From a bacterium (GTDB taxonomy: Bacteria > Patescibacteriota > Minisyncoccia > UBA6257), in contig JAGGZF010000068.1 in NCBI GenBank assembly GCA_021162155.1, forward strand, positions 1 to 6,844: 6,844 bases of DNA, given 5' to 3'. Made by a program: the position numbers and the translations under genes. Below the pieces are notes generated by a model that saw nothing but the letters and a program-made list of their open reading frames with translations, was not told where the DNA came from and ran no database searches. This document shows positions 1 to 6,809 of this stretch, piece after piece (within the stretch, counting starts at the first letter, position 1; each line of letters starts with the position of its first letter).

Positions 1-2452
1 ATCTCTTAAATATTATAAGAGAGGAATTACTTTGTTGTCCTAATTTATCTTCAACTTCAACTACTATTTTATTTTGCTCTCGAAGTTTATTATAGGGTAA
101 AGTAACGGAATAAATATCGTTATCTTGTGATATTGGTGTTAGTAAGTCCTGATTAAGGAAAATTTTTACTTCTTTTATTCCTGCCGGAGAACTTACTTTT
201 ACTTTTAATTTATAATCTCCAGAAATATACTCTCCTAAATGAGGTTGAATGAACTGAATAATGGGAAGAGGGGGTAGTTGAATGAAATCATTAGAGCTCT
301 GACAATCTTCAGCGCGGTATTCCGGGCTTATAATTTTATTATATTTTAAGGGAAAATCAGGGATATTTTTTTGTGCCCAAAGAAGAACTGGAATTTCCCA
401 GTTCCAAAATTGAGGGTCAGAAGAAGGATTTACAGGGCAGGGGCCTAAAGGATCGTCTTTATTTACATAATAAAGGATAGAATGAATTTCAGGAATGACT
501 TGGGTGTCGTTGTTGTTGGGATTAATATATTTTCTCAAATTTATATATTTTCCATTTAACATAGGTCTGGAAGGTAGATTCGAAGGAAGGGGTTTAATAA
601 AGTTTCCCGGAGGATAAAATTGAAATGATTTTTCCATAAATTCATGCCAGCAGGGAGCAGCTAGCATTACTCCTGGAGCGCCTTGAGGTGATACTGGAGA
701 CCGGTCATTATTTCCTACCCAAACTCCTGCTACTAAATTAGTAGAGAATCCCAAAGTCCAAGCATCTCTATATTCTGAATCAGTTCCTGTCTTGGCTGCT
801 ATCTGGTGCTGAGGGAAATAAAGAGGACTATGCCAACCAAAAGTAGGGGCACGAGAAGTATTATCCGAAAGAATATCTGTTATCATTCTGGCTATCTGGG
901 GAGGGAGGATTTTTTTAGAAGATGGTTGGTATTGATAAATTACTTTTCCTTGAGAATCGATTATTTTAAGAATAGCCACTTGGGGGTGATAAATTCCATC
1001 TTGAGCAAATACTGAGTAAGCGTTTACCATCTCATTGAGTTTTACTCCGCCCCCACCTAAAATAAGAGATAATCCGTAATGAGAGGGAGGTTCAGTAAGG
1101 GTAGTAATTCCCATTTTTTGGGCTAGAGCGATGGCTTTATCGATCCCAGTAAGATATAGTACTTTTACCGAAGGAATGTTAAGAGATTGCGCTAATGCTT
1201 CTCTAAATGTTACCGGTCCTCTGGTTTTATTGTCGTAGTTAGTAACTTCATAAGGATGTTGAGGGTCAGTAGAGAAATTAGCTCTTACTCCATCTAAAGC
1301 AGTATCAAAAATAACAGTTTCAGGAGTATAACCTTTAAGAAAAGCAGCAGTATAGACAATTGGTTTAAAAGTAGAACCCGGCTGTCTTATAGATAAAGCA
1401 GCATTGACATTTCCCTCTTTCTCTGTATTCCAGTAATCCCGTGAACCCACCATAGCCAAAATTTGTCCAGTGTGTGGGTCCTCAGCCAGTAAAGCCATAT
1501 TTTGCGCTCCTATTTTTTTCTCGTTAAAATCGCCATACTTGTGGACTAATTCTTCGGCTAAATTCTGGAGTCTCATATCTAAAGTAGTGATAACAGTATA
1601 TCCTCCTTCTTCTAATTCCTCTTTACCAAATTGTTTATACAGTTGGTCTCTTACATACATTACGAAGTGTGGTGCTTTGATTCCAAAACTAGGGACAGCA
1701 AAGACAACTTTTTGGGCCATTGCTTTTTGAATTACAGAAGGAGAATAGTAGTGTAATTCTTGAAGGCGACGAAGAATCCAATTTTTCCTTTGTTCCAATT
1801 CTTGTCGGTGGTTACCGTAAGGAGAAAGATAATTAGGGGCTTTTAGTAAAGCAGCTAAATAAGCAGATTCTGCTAAGGATAGATCCCGAGCAGGTTTATT
1901 GAAGTAAAACTCTGCTGCGGCTTCAATTCCATAAACATTGTGGCCATAATGGACCTGATTCAGATACATTAGAAGAATTTCGTCTTTAGAATATCGTTTT
2001 TCAATTTCTATTGTTAAGATAGCCTCCTTTAATTTTCTGTTTAAACTTTTATCTAAAGTGAGAAAAGCGTTTCTGGCTAACTGTTGAGTAATAGTAGAGC
2101 CACCCTGAAGGTCGTGAGGGTGAAGAAGATTATGTATTAATGCTCTGAATATACTCTTAATAACAAAACCATGATGTTGGTAGAAAGTATGGTCTTCGGC
2201 TGCTAAAGTAGTAGCGAAAACATAAGGTGAGATATCTTCCTTTTGAGACAAAACTCTTCTTTTTTCTCCTTTATGTATTTCGTAAAGTAAAATTTTGCCA
2301 GTTCTATCGTAGATTTTAGTGGATTGGGCGACTACTCTATGAGAAAAATTAGAAGGATCTGGTAGCCCCTGAGATAAATAGAGTAAGTAGCCTCCTCCTA
2401 ATAAAAGTAAAAGAAAAAGAAAGAAGATAATTGATTGAAGTAATTTTTTCAT
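1..2452 (-). CDS. ponA: Class A (bifunctional) penicillin-binding protein, 1A family; C-terminus cut by window edge
   Basis: The reading frame is open from the ATG at 2452 to the window edge (817 codons, no stop), so the C-terminus is missing. Class A PBPs polymerise lipid II into glycan strands and cross-link the stem peptides outside the membrane. A hydrophobic segment (about residues 5-26) is a signal anchor. The glycosyltransferase domain (about 60-235) shows EDHTFYQHHG (catalytic Glu86), GGSTITQQLARN (117-128), RKLKEA (139-144) and KDEILLMYLN (156-165). The transpeptidase domain (about 315-600) has all three active-site motifs: STFK (Ser360, Lys363), SLN (423-425) and KTGT (554-557). Both activities therefore look intact. 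About 200 further residues follow, ending in an Ig-like beta-rich segment (about 728 onward). The only cysteines are 601, 672 and 717. The start overlaps the ruvC stop (ATGA), which suggests translational coupling. No Shine-Dalgarno sequence is seen. The function is certain; the symbol is only the family name. Confidence 0.95.
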   Translation of the reverse strand, partial: MKKLLQSIIFFLFLLLLLGGGYLLYLSQGLPDPSNFSHRVVAQSTKIYDRTGKILLYEIHKGEKRRVLSQKEDISPYVFATTLAAEDHTFYQHHGFVIKSIFRALIHNLLHPHDLQGGSTITQQLARNAFLTLDKSLNRKLKEAILTIEIEKRYSKDEILLMYLNQVHYGHNVYGIEAAAEFYFNKPARDLSLAESAYLAALLKAPNYLSPYGNHRQELEQRKNWILRRLQELHYYSPSVIQKAMAQKVVFAVPSFGIKAPHFVMYVRDQLYKQFGKEELEEGGYTVITTLDMRLQNLAEELVHKYGDFNEKKIGAQNMALLAEDPHTGQILAMVGSRDYWNTEKEGNVNAALSIRQPGSTFKPIVYTAAFLKGYTPETVIFDTALDGVRANFSTDPQHPYEVTNYDNKTRGPVTFREALAQSLNIPSVKVLYLTGIDKAIALAQKMGITTLTEPPSHYGLSLILGGGGVKLNEMVNAYSVFAQDGIYHPQVAILKIIDSQGKVIYQYQPSSKKILPPQIARMITDILSDNTSRAPTFGWHSPLYFPQHQIAAKTGTDSEYRDAWTLGFSTNLVAGVWVGNNDRSPVSPQGAPGVMLAAPCWHEFMEKSFQFYPPGNFIKPLPSNLPSRPMLNGKYINLRKYINPNNNDTQVIPEIHSILYYVNKDDPLGPCPVNPSSDPQFWNWEIPVLLWAQKNIPDFPLKYNKIISPEYRAEDCQSSNDFIQLPPLPIIQFIQPHLGEYISGDYKLKVKVSSPAGIKEVKIFLNQDLLTPISQDNDIYSVTLPYNKLREQNKIVVEVEDKLGQQSNSSLIIFKR

Positions 2453-2925
2453 AGTTTCTTGAATACCTTATTGATTCCCGCTAATGCTACTGCTAAAGCA
2501 TCGGCGGCATCATCTGGTTGAGGTATCTGAGTAAAACCAAAGCAGGCCTTTATTAGTTCTTGAACACTCTTTTTTTTAGCTCGTCCATATCCTACTAATT
2601 GCTGTTTTACCTCTAAAGGAGTTAATTCTATCAGAGATAGATGGTGTTTAGTAGAAAGAAAATGAACAATACCTATTGCTTCGGATATAGAAAGGGCTGT
2701 TTTGACGTTTTTAAAAAAGAAAACTTTTTCCATCGCCAAATACCGGGGGTTTCTCTTCTTTATTAACTGATTCAGGTTTTTGTATAATTCCTGCAATCTT
2801 TCTCCTTGAGAAATTTTTTTAGTTTCCCAGCAACCATACTCTATTAAAGAAATTCTATTTCGGGTGAAACTCAGAACAGCAAAACCAGTTCTAGTGGTTC
2901 CCGGGTCTATTCCTAAAATAATCAT
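2449..2925 (-). CDS. ruvC: Crossover junction endodeoxyribonuclease RuvC
   Basis: This 158-residue protein is a normal, slightly short RuvC. RuvC is the cytoplasmic, Mg-dependent dimeric nuclease that cuts Holliday junctions symmetrically during recombinational repair, normally working with the RuvAB branch-migration motor. The RNase H-like fold is evident from the N-terminal IDPGTTRTGFAV (catalytic Asp7), the AMEKVFFFKN strand (catalytic Glu66) and the C-terminal PDDAADALAVA motif, where Asp139 and Asp142 match the last acidic pair of the active site. A central LTPLEVKQQLVGYGRAKK segment (101-118) matches the conserved DNA-contacting region of the family. The gene starts 10 bp after yebC stops and its TGA overlaps the ATG of the penicillin-binding protein by 4 bp, so all three are probably one transcript. 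No ruvA or ruvB follows in this window. The start at 2925 is preferred because the ATG 10 bp upstream is out of frame and stops after 14 codons. Confidence 0.96.
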   Translation of the reverse strand: MIILGIDPGTTRTGFAVLSFTRNRISLIEYGCWETKKISQGERLQELYKNLNQLIKKRNPRYLAMEKVFFFKNVKTALSISEAIGIVHFLSTKHHLSLIELTPLEVKQQLVGYGRAKKKSVQELIKACFGFTQIPQPDDAADALAVALAGINKVFKKL

Positions 2926-2935
2926 TGATAATCAT

Positions 2936-3658
2936 TTAAGAGAGAATTATATTAGAATAAAATTCTTCTACATCGTTGTGCTCATTTAGAGCCTCAAAAA
3001 GTTCTGATATCTGCTTTTTCGTTGTCTCTTCAGAAATAGTGATTGTTTGATGAGGCAGGAAATCTATTTCCATCTGGTAAGGAACTTTAATCTCACTTTC
3101 TATCCAGTCTTTAAAAGAAGGAAAAGCAGATGGCGATACATATAAGATAATTTTGTCTTGTTGCTCTTGTAGGTCTTCTACTCCTTTTTCTATGGCTTGG
3201 AGGCTATAATCTTCTTTCCAGTCTTTCTTATCTATCTGAACTTTTACTTTTTCTTGAAAAAGATAACGCACACTTCCGCCGCTAGCCAACTTCGCTCCAT
3301 AGGTATTCAATAAATGACGTAGTTCGTTAGAGGTTCTATTTCTGTTCTCTGTTATAGTTTGAATTAGCAAAGCCCCTCCTCCCGGAGTATAGGCCTCGTA
3401 AAAAATTTCTTCTAGATTTTCTCCTTCTTCTAATTGTCCAGTTCCTCTCTGTATTGCTCTTTCTATTTTTTCTTTCGGCATTCCAATAGATTTTGCTTTC
3501 TCTACTGCTAATCTAAGTTTAGGATTGCTTTCTGGATCGCCTCCCTCTCTGGCTGCTACTGTTATAAGATTAGCCAGTTTAGAAAAGGCCTTGGATTTTT
3601 TAGGGTCTTTTACTGCTTTTTGATATTTAACTTTAGCCCATTTGGAATGACCAGACAT
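2936..3658 (-). CDS. yebC: YebC/TACO1 family protein (probable translation or transcription regulatory factor)
   Basis: The 240-residue product has the usual family length and opens with the signature MSGHSKWAKVKYQKA. The helical N-terminal domain carries KAFSKLANLITVAAREGG (23-40) and NPKLRLAVEKAKSIGMPKEKIERAI (45-69). The core carries GGALLIQTITENRNRT (94-109), NELRHLLNTYGAKL (111-124) and GGSVRYLF (127-134), followed by the two alpha/beta domains of the family. YebC proteins are cytoplasmic and were long annotated as DNA-binding regulators. The mitochondrial homologue TACO1 is a translation activator, and bacterial members have more recently been linked to relief of ribosome stalling at proline stretches. 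It is the first gene of the left arm: a good promoter lies upstream at 3685-3713 and ruvC follows after 10 bp. No Shine-Dalgarno sequence precedes the ATG. The family assignment is secure, but the exact molecular role here cannot be read from the sequence. Confidence 0.95.
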   Translation of the reverse strand: MSGHSKWAKVKYQKAVKDPKKSKAFSKLANLITVAAREGGDPESNPKLRLAVEKAKSIGMPKEKIERAIQRGTGQLEEGENLEEIFYEAYTPGGGALLIQTITENRNRTSNELRHLLNTYGAKLASGGSVRYLFQEKVKVQIDKKDWKEDYSLQAIEKGVEDLQEQQDKIILYVSPSAFPSFKDWIESEIKVPYQMEIDFLPHQTITISEETTKKQISELFEALNEHNDVEEFYSNIILS

Positions 3659-3684
3659 AATAGTATTTTGTATTTTCTCTTTTT

Positions 3685-3713
3685 ATTCTACAACTTTTTT
3701 ATTAATTTCGCAA
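3685..3713 (-). promoter_or_regulatory. Predicted sigma-70-type promoter of yebC-ruvC-PBP
   Basis: On the minus strand, TTGCGA (3713-3708) and TAGAAT (3690-3685) are separated by exactly 17 bp, close to the TTGACA/TATAAT consensus. The -10 lies in the block TTGTAGAATA, which also occurs in the divergent pheS promoter. Initiation about 7 bp past the -10 (near 3678) would give a leader of roughly 20 nt before the yebC ATG. This is a prediction from sequence only, in an AT-rich region where chance matches are common. Confidence 0.6.
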
Positions 3714-3730
3714 TTTTCTTTTTATTTTAG

Positions 3731-3759
3731 TTGTAAAAAAGTGAATTTTATTGTAGAAT
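3731..3759 (+). promoter_or_regulatory. Predicted sigma-70-type promoter of pheST
   Basis: TTGTAA (3731-3736) and TAGAAT (3754-3759) are separated by exactly 17 bp. The -10 lies in TTGTAGAATA (3751-3760), identical to the block in the divergent yebC promoter. Initiation near 3766 would leave about 7 nt before the pheS ATG at 3773, so the mRNA would be almost leaderless. That leaves no space for a T-box or attenuating leader peptide, the known controls of pheST in other bacteria. The remaining intergenic sequence (3659-3772) is very AT-rich and shows no terminator. Confidence 0.6.
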
Positions 3760-3772
3760 ATAAACAGCAACA

Positions 3773-4771
3773 ATGGATTTAGTAAAAATTAAAGCTCAGG
3801 CAAAGAAAGAGATATCTGTAATTAATAATTCTAGAGACTTGGAAAGATGGAGAGTAAAATTTTTAGGGCGCAAGAGCGCTTTATCTTTGTTTTTCGCTAA
3901 TCTTAAGAATCTTTCTTTAATAGAGAGAAGGGAGCAAGGAGCAAAAGCCAATAAATTAAGAGAATTTTTAGAGGAATTGTATCGAGATAATAAAGAGAGA
4001 ATAGCTCAACAGGAAAAAGAAATAGAATCTTGGGATATTTCCCGGCCGGGGACAAAGGCCCCGACCTCTCACCTTCATCCGCTTACTTTGACTCTTAGAG
4101 AAATAACTCAGGTTTTTAGCAGATTGGGCTTTGCTATAGTGGAAGGCCCAGAGATAGAGAGCGAATATTATAATTTTGATGCGTTAAGAATTCCTCCTTC
4201 TCACCCGGCTCGGGATATGTGGGATACTTTATGGCTGAAGTCCGTTTCTAAGAAAGGGAGATTGTTGTTAAGGACACATACCAGTCCCGTACAGATAAGA
4301 TATATGGAGAAACATCAGCCGCCTTTTAGGATTATTGTTCCCGGAAGATGTTTTCGTCATGAAGCGACTGATGTCTCTCATGATATCCAGTTCCATCAGG
4401 TAGAAGGACTAATGGTAGATGAAGAAGTTAGTTTAGCCAATTTTAAAGATATTATAGAGACAGCAATCAGAGGACTTTTTTCGCAAAAGGTGAAAATTCG
4501 GTTTAGGCCTAGTTATTTTCCTTTTGTTTCCCCCGGAGTAGAAGTAGATATAAAGATAAGAAATAAAAAATCAGGAGCGCAGGAATGGATGGAGATAATG
4601 GGAGCAGGAATGGTTCATCCAGATTTATTTGAGACAGTAGGATATAATAAAAATTTGTGGCAAGGATTTGCTTTTGGTGTGGGCGTGGAGAGAATAGCAA
4701 TGATTAAATATAATATACCCGATATTAGATTATTCTTTAGTTCTGATATTAGATTCTTAAAACAATTCTGA
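3773..4771 (+). CDS. pheS: Phenylalanine--tRNA ligase alpha subunit
   Basis: This is the 332-residue catalytic subunit of the cytoplasmic alpha2beta2 enzyme that activates phenylalanine with ATP and attaches it to tRNA-Phe. Its length is close to the E. coli protein (327). The N-terminal region (about 1-90) is charged and helical, as in the tRNA-contacting coiled coil of the family. The class II catalytic core follows: LHPLTLTLREI (101-111), GFAIVEGPEIESEYYNFDAL (motif 1 region, 119-138), GRCFRHEATD (motif 2, 191-200), FHQVEG (207-212, with Gln209 and Glu211 in the Phe pocket), FPFVSPGVEVD (249-259), MEIMGAGMVHPDL (273-285) and GFAFGVGVERIAM (motif 3, 298-310). Ala300 corresponds to the E. 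coli Ala294 that shapes the amino-acid pocket. It ends in the typical DIRFLKQF. It is the first gene of the right arm, with pheT 7 bp downstream. No Shine-Dalgarno sequence precedes the start. Confidence 0.97.
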   Translation: MDLVKIKAQAKKEISVINNSRDLERWRVKFLGRKSALSLFFANLKNLSLIERREQGAKANKLREFLEELYRDNKERIAQQEKEIESWDISRPGTKAPTSHLHPLTLTLREITQVFSRLGFAIVEGPEIESEYYNFDALRIPPSHPARDMWDTLWLKSVSKKGRLLLRTHTSPVQIRYMEKHQPPFRIIVPGRCFRHEATDVSHDIQFHQVEGLMVDEEVSLANFKDIIETAIRGLFSQKVKIRFRPSYFPFVSPGVEVDIKIRNKKSGAQEWMEIMGAGMVHPDLFETVGYNKNLWQGFAFGVGVERIAMIKYNIPDIRLFFSSDIRFLKQF

Positions 4772-4778
4772 AATTATT

Positions 4779-6803
4779 ATGCGTTTTTCTTATAAATGGC
4801 TCCAAGAACTGGTTCCTGAATTACCTCCTCCTTCTAAGTTAGCCCGGATATTAACGCTATATCTGGCAGAGACAGAGGTTTATTCTTTCCGGAGGAGAGC
4901 GATTTTGGATGTTGATTTATTGCCCAATAGAGTAGCCGATTTAAGTGGGCATTTAGGTTTAGCCAGAGAAATAGGGGCAATATTGGGCAGGAAAGTATCC
5001 CTTCCTAAAGTGAAGTTGCCTCCTCTTCAATATGGATTAAACGATTTTCTTAAAATTAAAATACAAAGCCCGAATTGTTCTCTTTATGTGTGTAGTTTAA
5101 TTAGGGGAGTTAAAGTAAAGCAGTCGCCTTTATGGTTAAGGAAGAAATTAGAAGATTGTGGCTTAAGGTCTATTAATAATATAGTAGATGCTACCAATTA
5201 TGTAATGTTATTAACCGGCCAACCTTTACATGCTTTTGATTATGATAAAATTTCCTCCCCTCCAGAAATTATTATTCGGCAGGCACGACAAGGAGAAAAA
5301 ATAGTTACTTTAGAGAAGAAAACTTATTCTTTAGATGAACAGATAATGGTTATTGCAGACGCTCAAGACCCTATTGCGATTGCAGGGATAAAAGGGGGAG
5401 AAAAAGCAGAAGTTGATCTTCATACCAAAAATATAGTTTTAGAGAGTGCTAATTTTTTTGGTCCTGCTATAAGGAGGGCTAGTCAAAAATTAAAGTTAAG
5501 AACTGATGCTTCTTGGCGGTTTGAGCATTCACTCACTCCAGAATTAGCCCAGTACGGAATGGAGCAATTGCTCTCTCTTATTACACAAATAGCGGGAGGA
5601 GAAATTATAACAGATAAATCTTGGCAAAAAAGAACCTTTGCTTCAGGATTTATTCCTGTTAAATGGGAAAAATGGGAGAAATTTTTAGGATGGCGTTTAA
5701 CTTCTTCAGAAATTAAAAGATACTTGCGTCTTCTGGGATTTTCTATAAAATCACGAAAGAAATATCTTCTGGTTTCTCCTCCTTGCTTTCGCAATGATAT
5801 TCAGATAGCAGAAGACGTTATGGGAGAAGTTGCTCGACTATACGGTTTAGATAATATTAAATCAGTGCCCCCTGTGGCACCTCTTACTGTTCCTCCTAAA
5901 AATGAGTTGTGGGAGTTTAAAGAGGAACTTAGGAATTGGTTAAGGGGATATCATTTAGAGGAAGTGTATAATTATTCTCTTATATCACAAGAAGAGACAA
6001 AGTGTTTTCCGTCTTCTTGGAAGAAGGTCTTTATTGAGGTATCTAATCCAGTAAGTAATCGCTTTGCTATTCTGCGTCCTACTCTATTATGTAATTTATT
6101 AAGAAATGTAGCCTACAATTTTAATTTTGTTTCTGAGGTAAGGTTTTTTGAAATAGGAAAAAGATATTACAGAGATAAGAAATATCAAGAGCGAACAGTA
6201 TTTGCGGGAGTATTGGCCAGTAAAGAAGAAAAAGAAAAGGATTTATTTTATCAAGTGAAAGGGTTAGGAGAAACTCTTTTCCAGCAGTGGGGTTTGACTA
6301 GAGAAGATTACTTCCAAAAGAAAATGGAGCAGAGCGAATATAAAGATATTTTTGTTACAGGAGTATCTTTTTCTTCTTCTAATAATGAAATAGGCATTGT
6401 AGCTGCGGTGCCCCAAAAGTGGTTGCAATTTTATGATATTAAGGGAAGTGTAGTGTTTTGGGAGTTTGATTTAGAAAGATTATTAGCTTTGATTAATACA
6501 GAGAGGGAATTTCAGCCTCTTCCTCGATTTCCTGCTGTAATAAGAGATATATCTCTGTTTGTTCCCCAAGGCACTTCTGTAGAAAGAATAGTAAGGACTA
6601 TTCAAAAAGCAGCACCTCGCTATTTAGAGGATGTGGACTTGTTTGATATATATGAAGAGAAGGTTAGAGAAACAGGGAAATATAGCGTTTCTTTTCACTT
6701 AGTTTTTCGTTCTCCTGAAAAAACTTTAACTGCTGCAGAAGTAGAAGCAGAGATGAAGAAAATTTATAAAGCATTAACTGCGATAAAGGCAGTGATAAGA
6801 TAA
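4779..6803 (+). CDS. pheT: Phenylalanine--tRNA ligase beta subunit, compact form lacking the OB-fold (B2) tRNA-binding domain
   Basis: This is the beta chain of phenylalanyl-tRNA synthetase. At 674 residues it is about 120 shorter than E. coli PheT (795). Residues 1-36 (MRFSYKWLQELV to AETEVYS) match the first half of domain B1, and LDVDLLPNRVADLSGHLGLAREIGAI (43-68) matches the second half. The EMAP/Trbp-like B2 OB fold normally inserted between them is absent. The B3/B4 editing domain (about 100-275), which hydrolyses Tyr-tRNA-Phe, is intact: GQPLHAF (His151), GGE (Gly206), LESANFF (Glu222) and RTDAS (Thr242, Ala244) match the E. coli editing-site residues His265, Gly318, Glu334, Thr354 and Ala356. 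B5 (about 290-360) has RNDIQIAEDVMGEVARLYG (338-356). The catalytic-like B6/B7 region follows (about 375-560), and a complete anticodon-binding FDX-ACB domain ends the protein (about 581-674, from LPRFPAVIRDISL). The frame is continuous, so this is not a frameshifted gene. It starts 7 bp after pheS. Confidence 0.96.
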   Translation: MRFSYKWLQELVPELPPPSKLARILTLYLAETEVYSFRRRAILDVDLLPNRVADLSGHLGLAREIGAILGRKVSLPKVKLPPLQYGLNDFLKIKIQSPNCSLYVCSLIRGVKVKQSPLWLRKKLEDCGLRSINNIVDATNYVMLLTGQPLHAFDYDKISSPPEIIIRQARQGEKIVTLEKKTYSLDEQIMVIADAQDPIAIAGIKGGEKAEVDLHTKNIVLESANFFGPAIRRASQKLKLRTDASWRFEHSLTPELAQYGMEQLLSLITQIAGGEIITDKSWQKRTFASGFIPVKWEKWEKFLGWRLTSSEIKRYLRLLGFSIKSRKKYLLVSPPCFRNDIQIAEDVMGEVARLYGLDNIKSVPPVAPLTVPPKNELWEFKEELRNWLRGYHLEEVYNYSLISQEETKCFPSSWKKVFIEVSNPVSNRFAILRPTLLCNLLRNVAYNFNFVSEVRFFEIGKRYYRDKKYQERTVFAGVLASKEEKEKDLFYQVKGLGETLFQQWGLTREDYFQKKMEQSEYKDIFVTGVSFSSSNNEIGIVAAVPQKWLQFYDIKGSVVFWEFDLERLLALINTEREFQPLPRFPAVIRDISLFVPQGTSVERIVRTIQKAAPRYLEDVDLFDIYEEKVRETGKYSVSFHLVFRSPEKTLTAAEVEAEMKKIYKALTAIKAVIR

Positions 6804-6809
6804 AACTAT

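Noticed and set aside
806..1015. Plus-strand open frame of 69 codons
   Set aside because: It lies wholly antisense to the PBP transpeptidase domain, which carries clear catalytic motifs in the opposite frame. The translation resembles no family.
1470..1730. Plus-strand open frame of 86 codons
   Set aside because: It is antisense to the continuous PBP reading frame, with no recognisable domain or start context.
3659..3772. T-box riboswitch or leader-peptide attenuator controlling pheST
   Set aside because: Only 114 bp separate the divergent genes and the best promoter leaves about 7 nt of leader. No hairpin, terminator or Phe-rich mini-ORF is visible.
4509..4700. Minus-strand open frame of 63 codons
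   Set aside because: It is antisense to the conserved motif 3 region of pheS, so it is a shadow of that gene.
4721..4755. Direct repeat GATATTAGATT at 4721-4731 and 4745-4755
   Set aside because: It encodes the repeated peptide DIR in the conserved PheS C-terminus (DIRLFFSSDIRFLKQF), so protein conservation and codon bias explain it.
2449..4771. Reassigned TGA codon, as in some Candidate Phyla Radiation lineages
   Set aside because: TGA ends ruvC and pheS at the expected family lengths, and no gene here has an in-frame TGA at a conserved Gly or Trp.
5483..5794. Minus-strand open frame of 103 codons
   Set aside because: It is antisense to the pheT editing and B5 regions, where the plus-strand protein is strongly conserved.
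4779..6803. pheT as a frameshifted or degraded pseudogene because of its short length
   Set aside because: The frame is uninterrupted and all remaining domains and editing-site residues are intact. The missing part matches one discrete domain.
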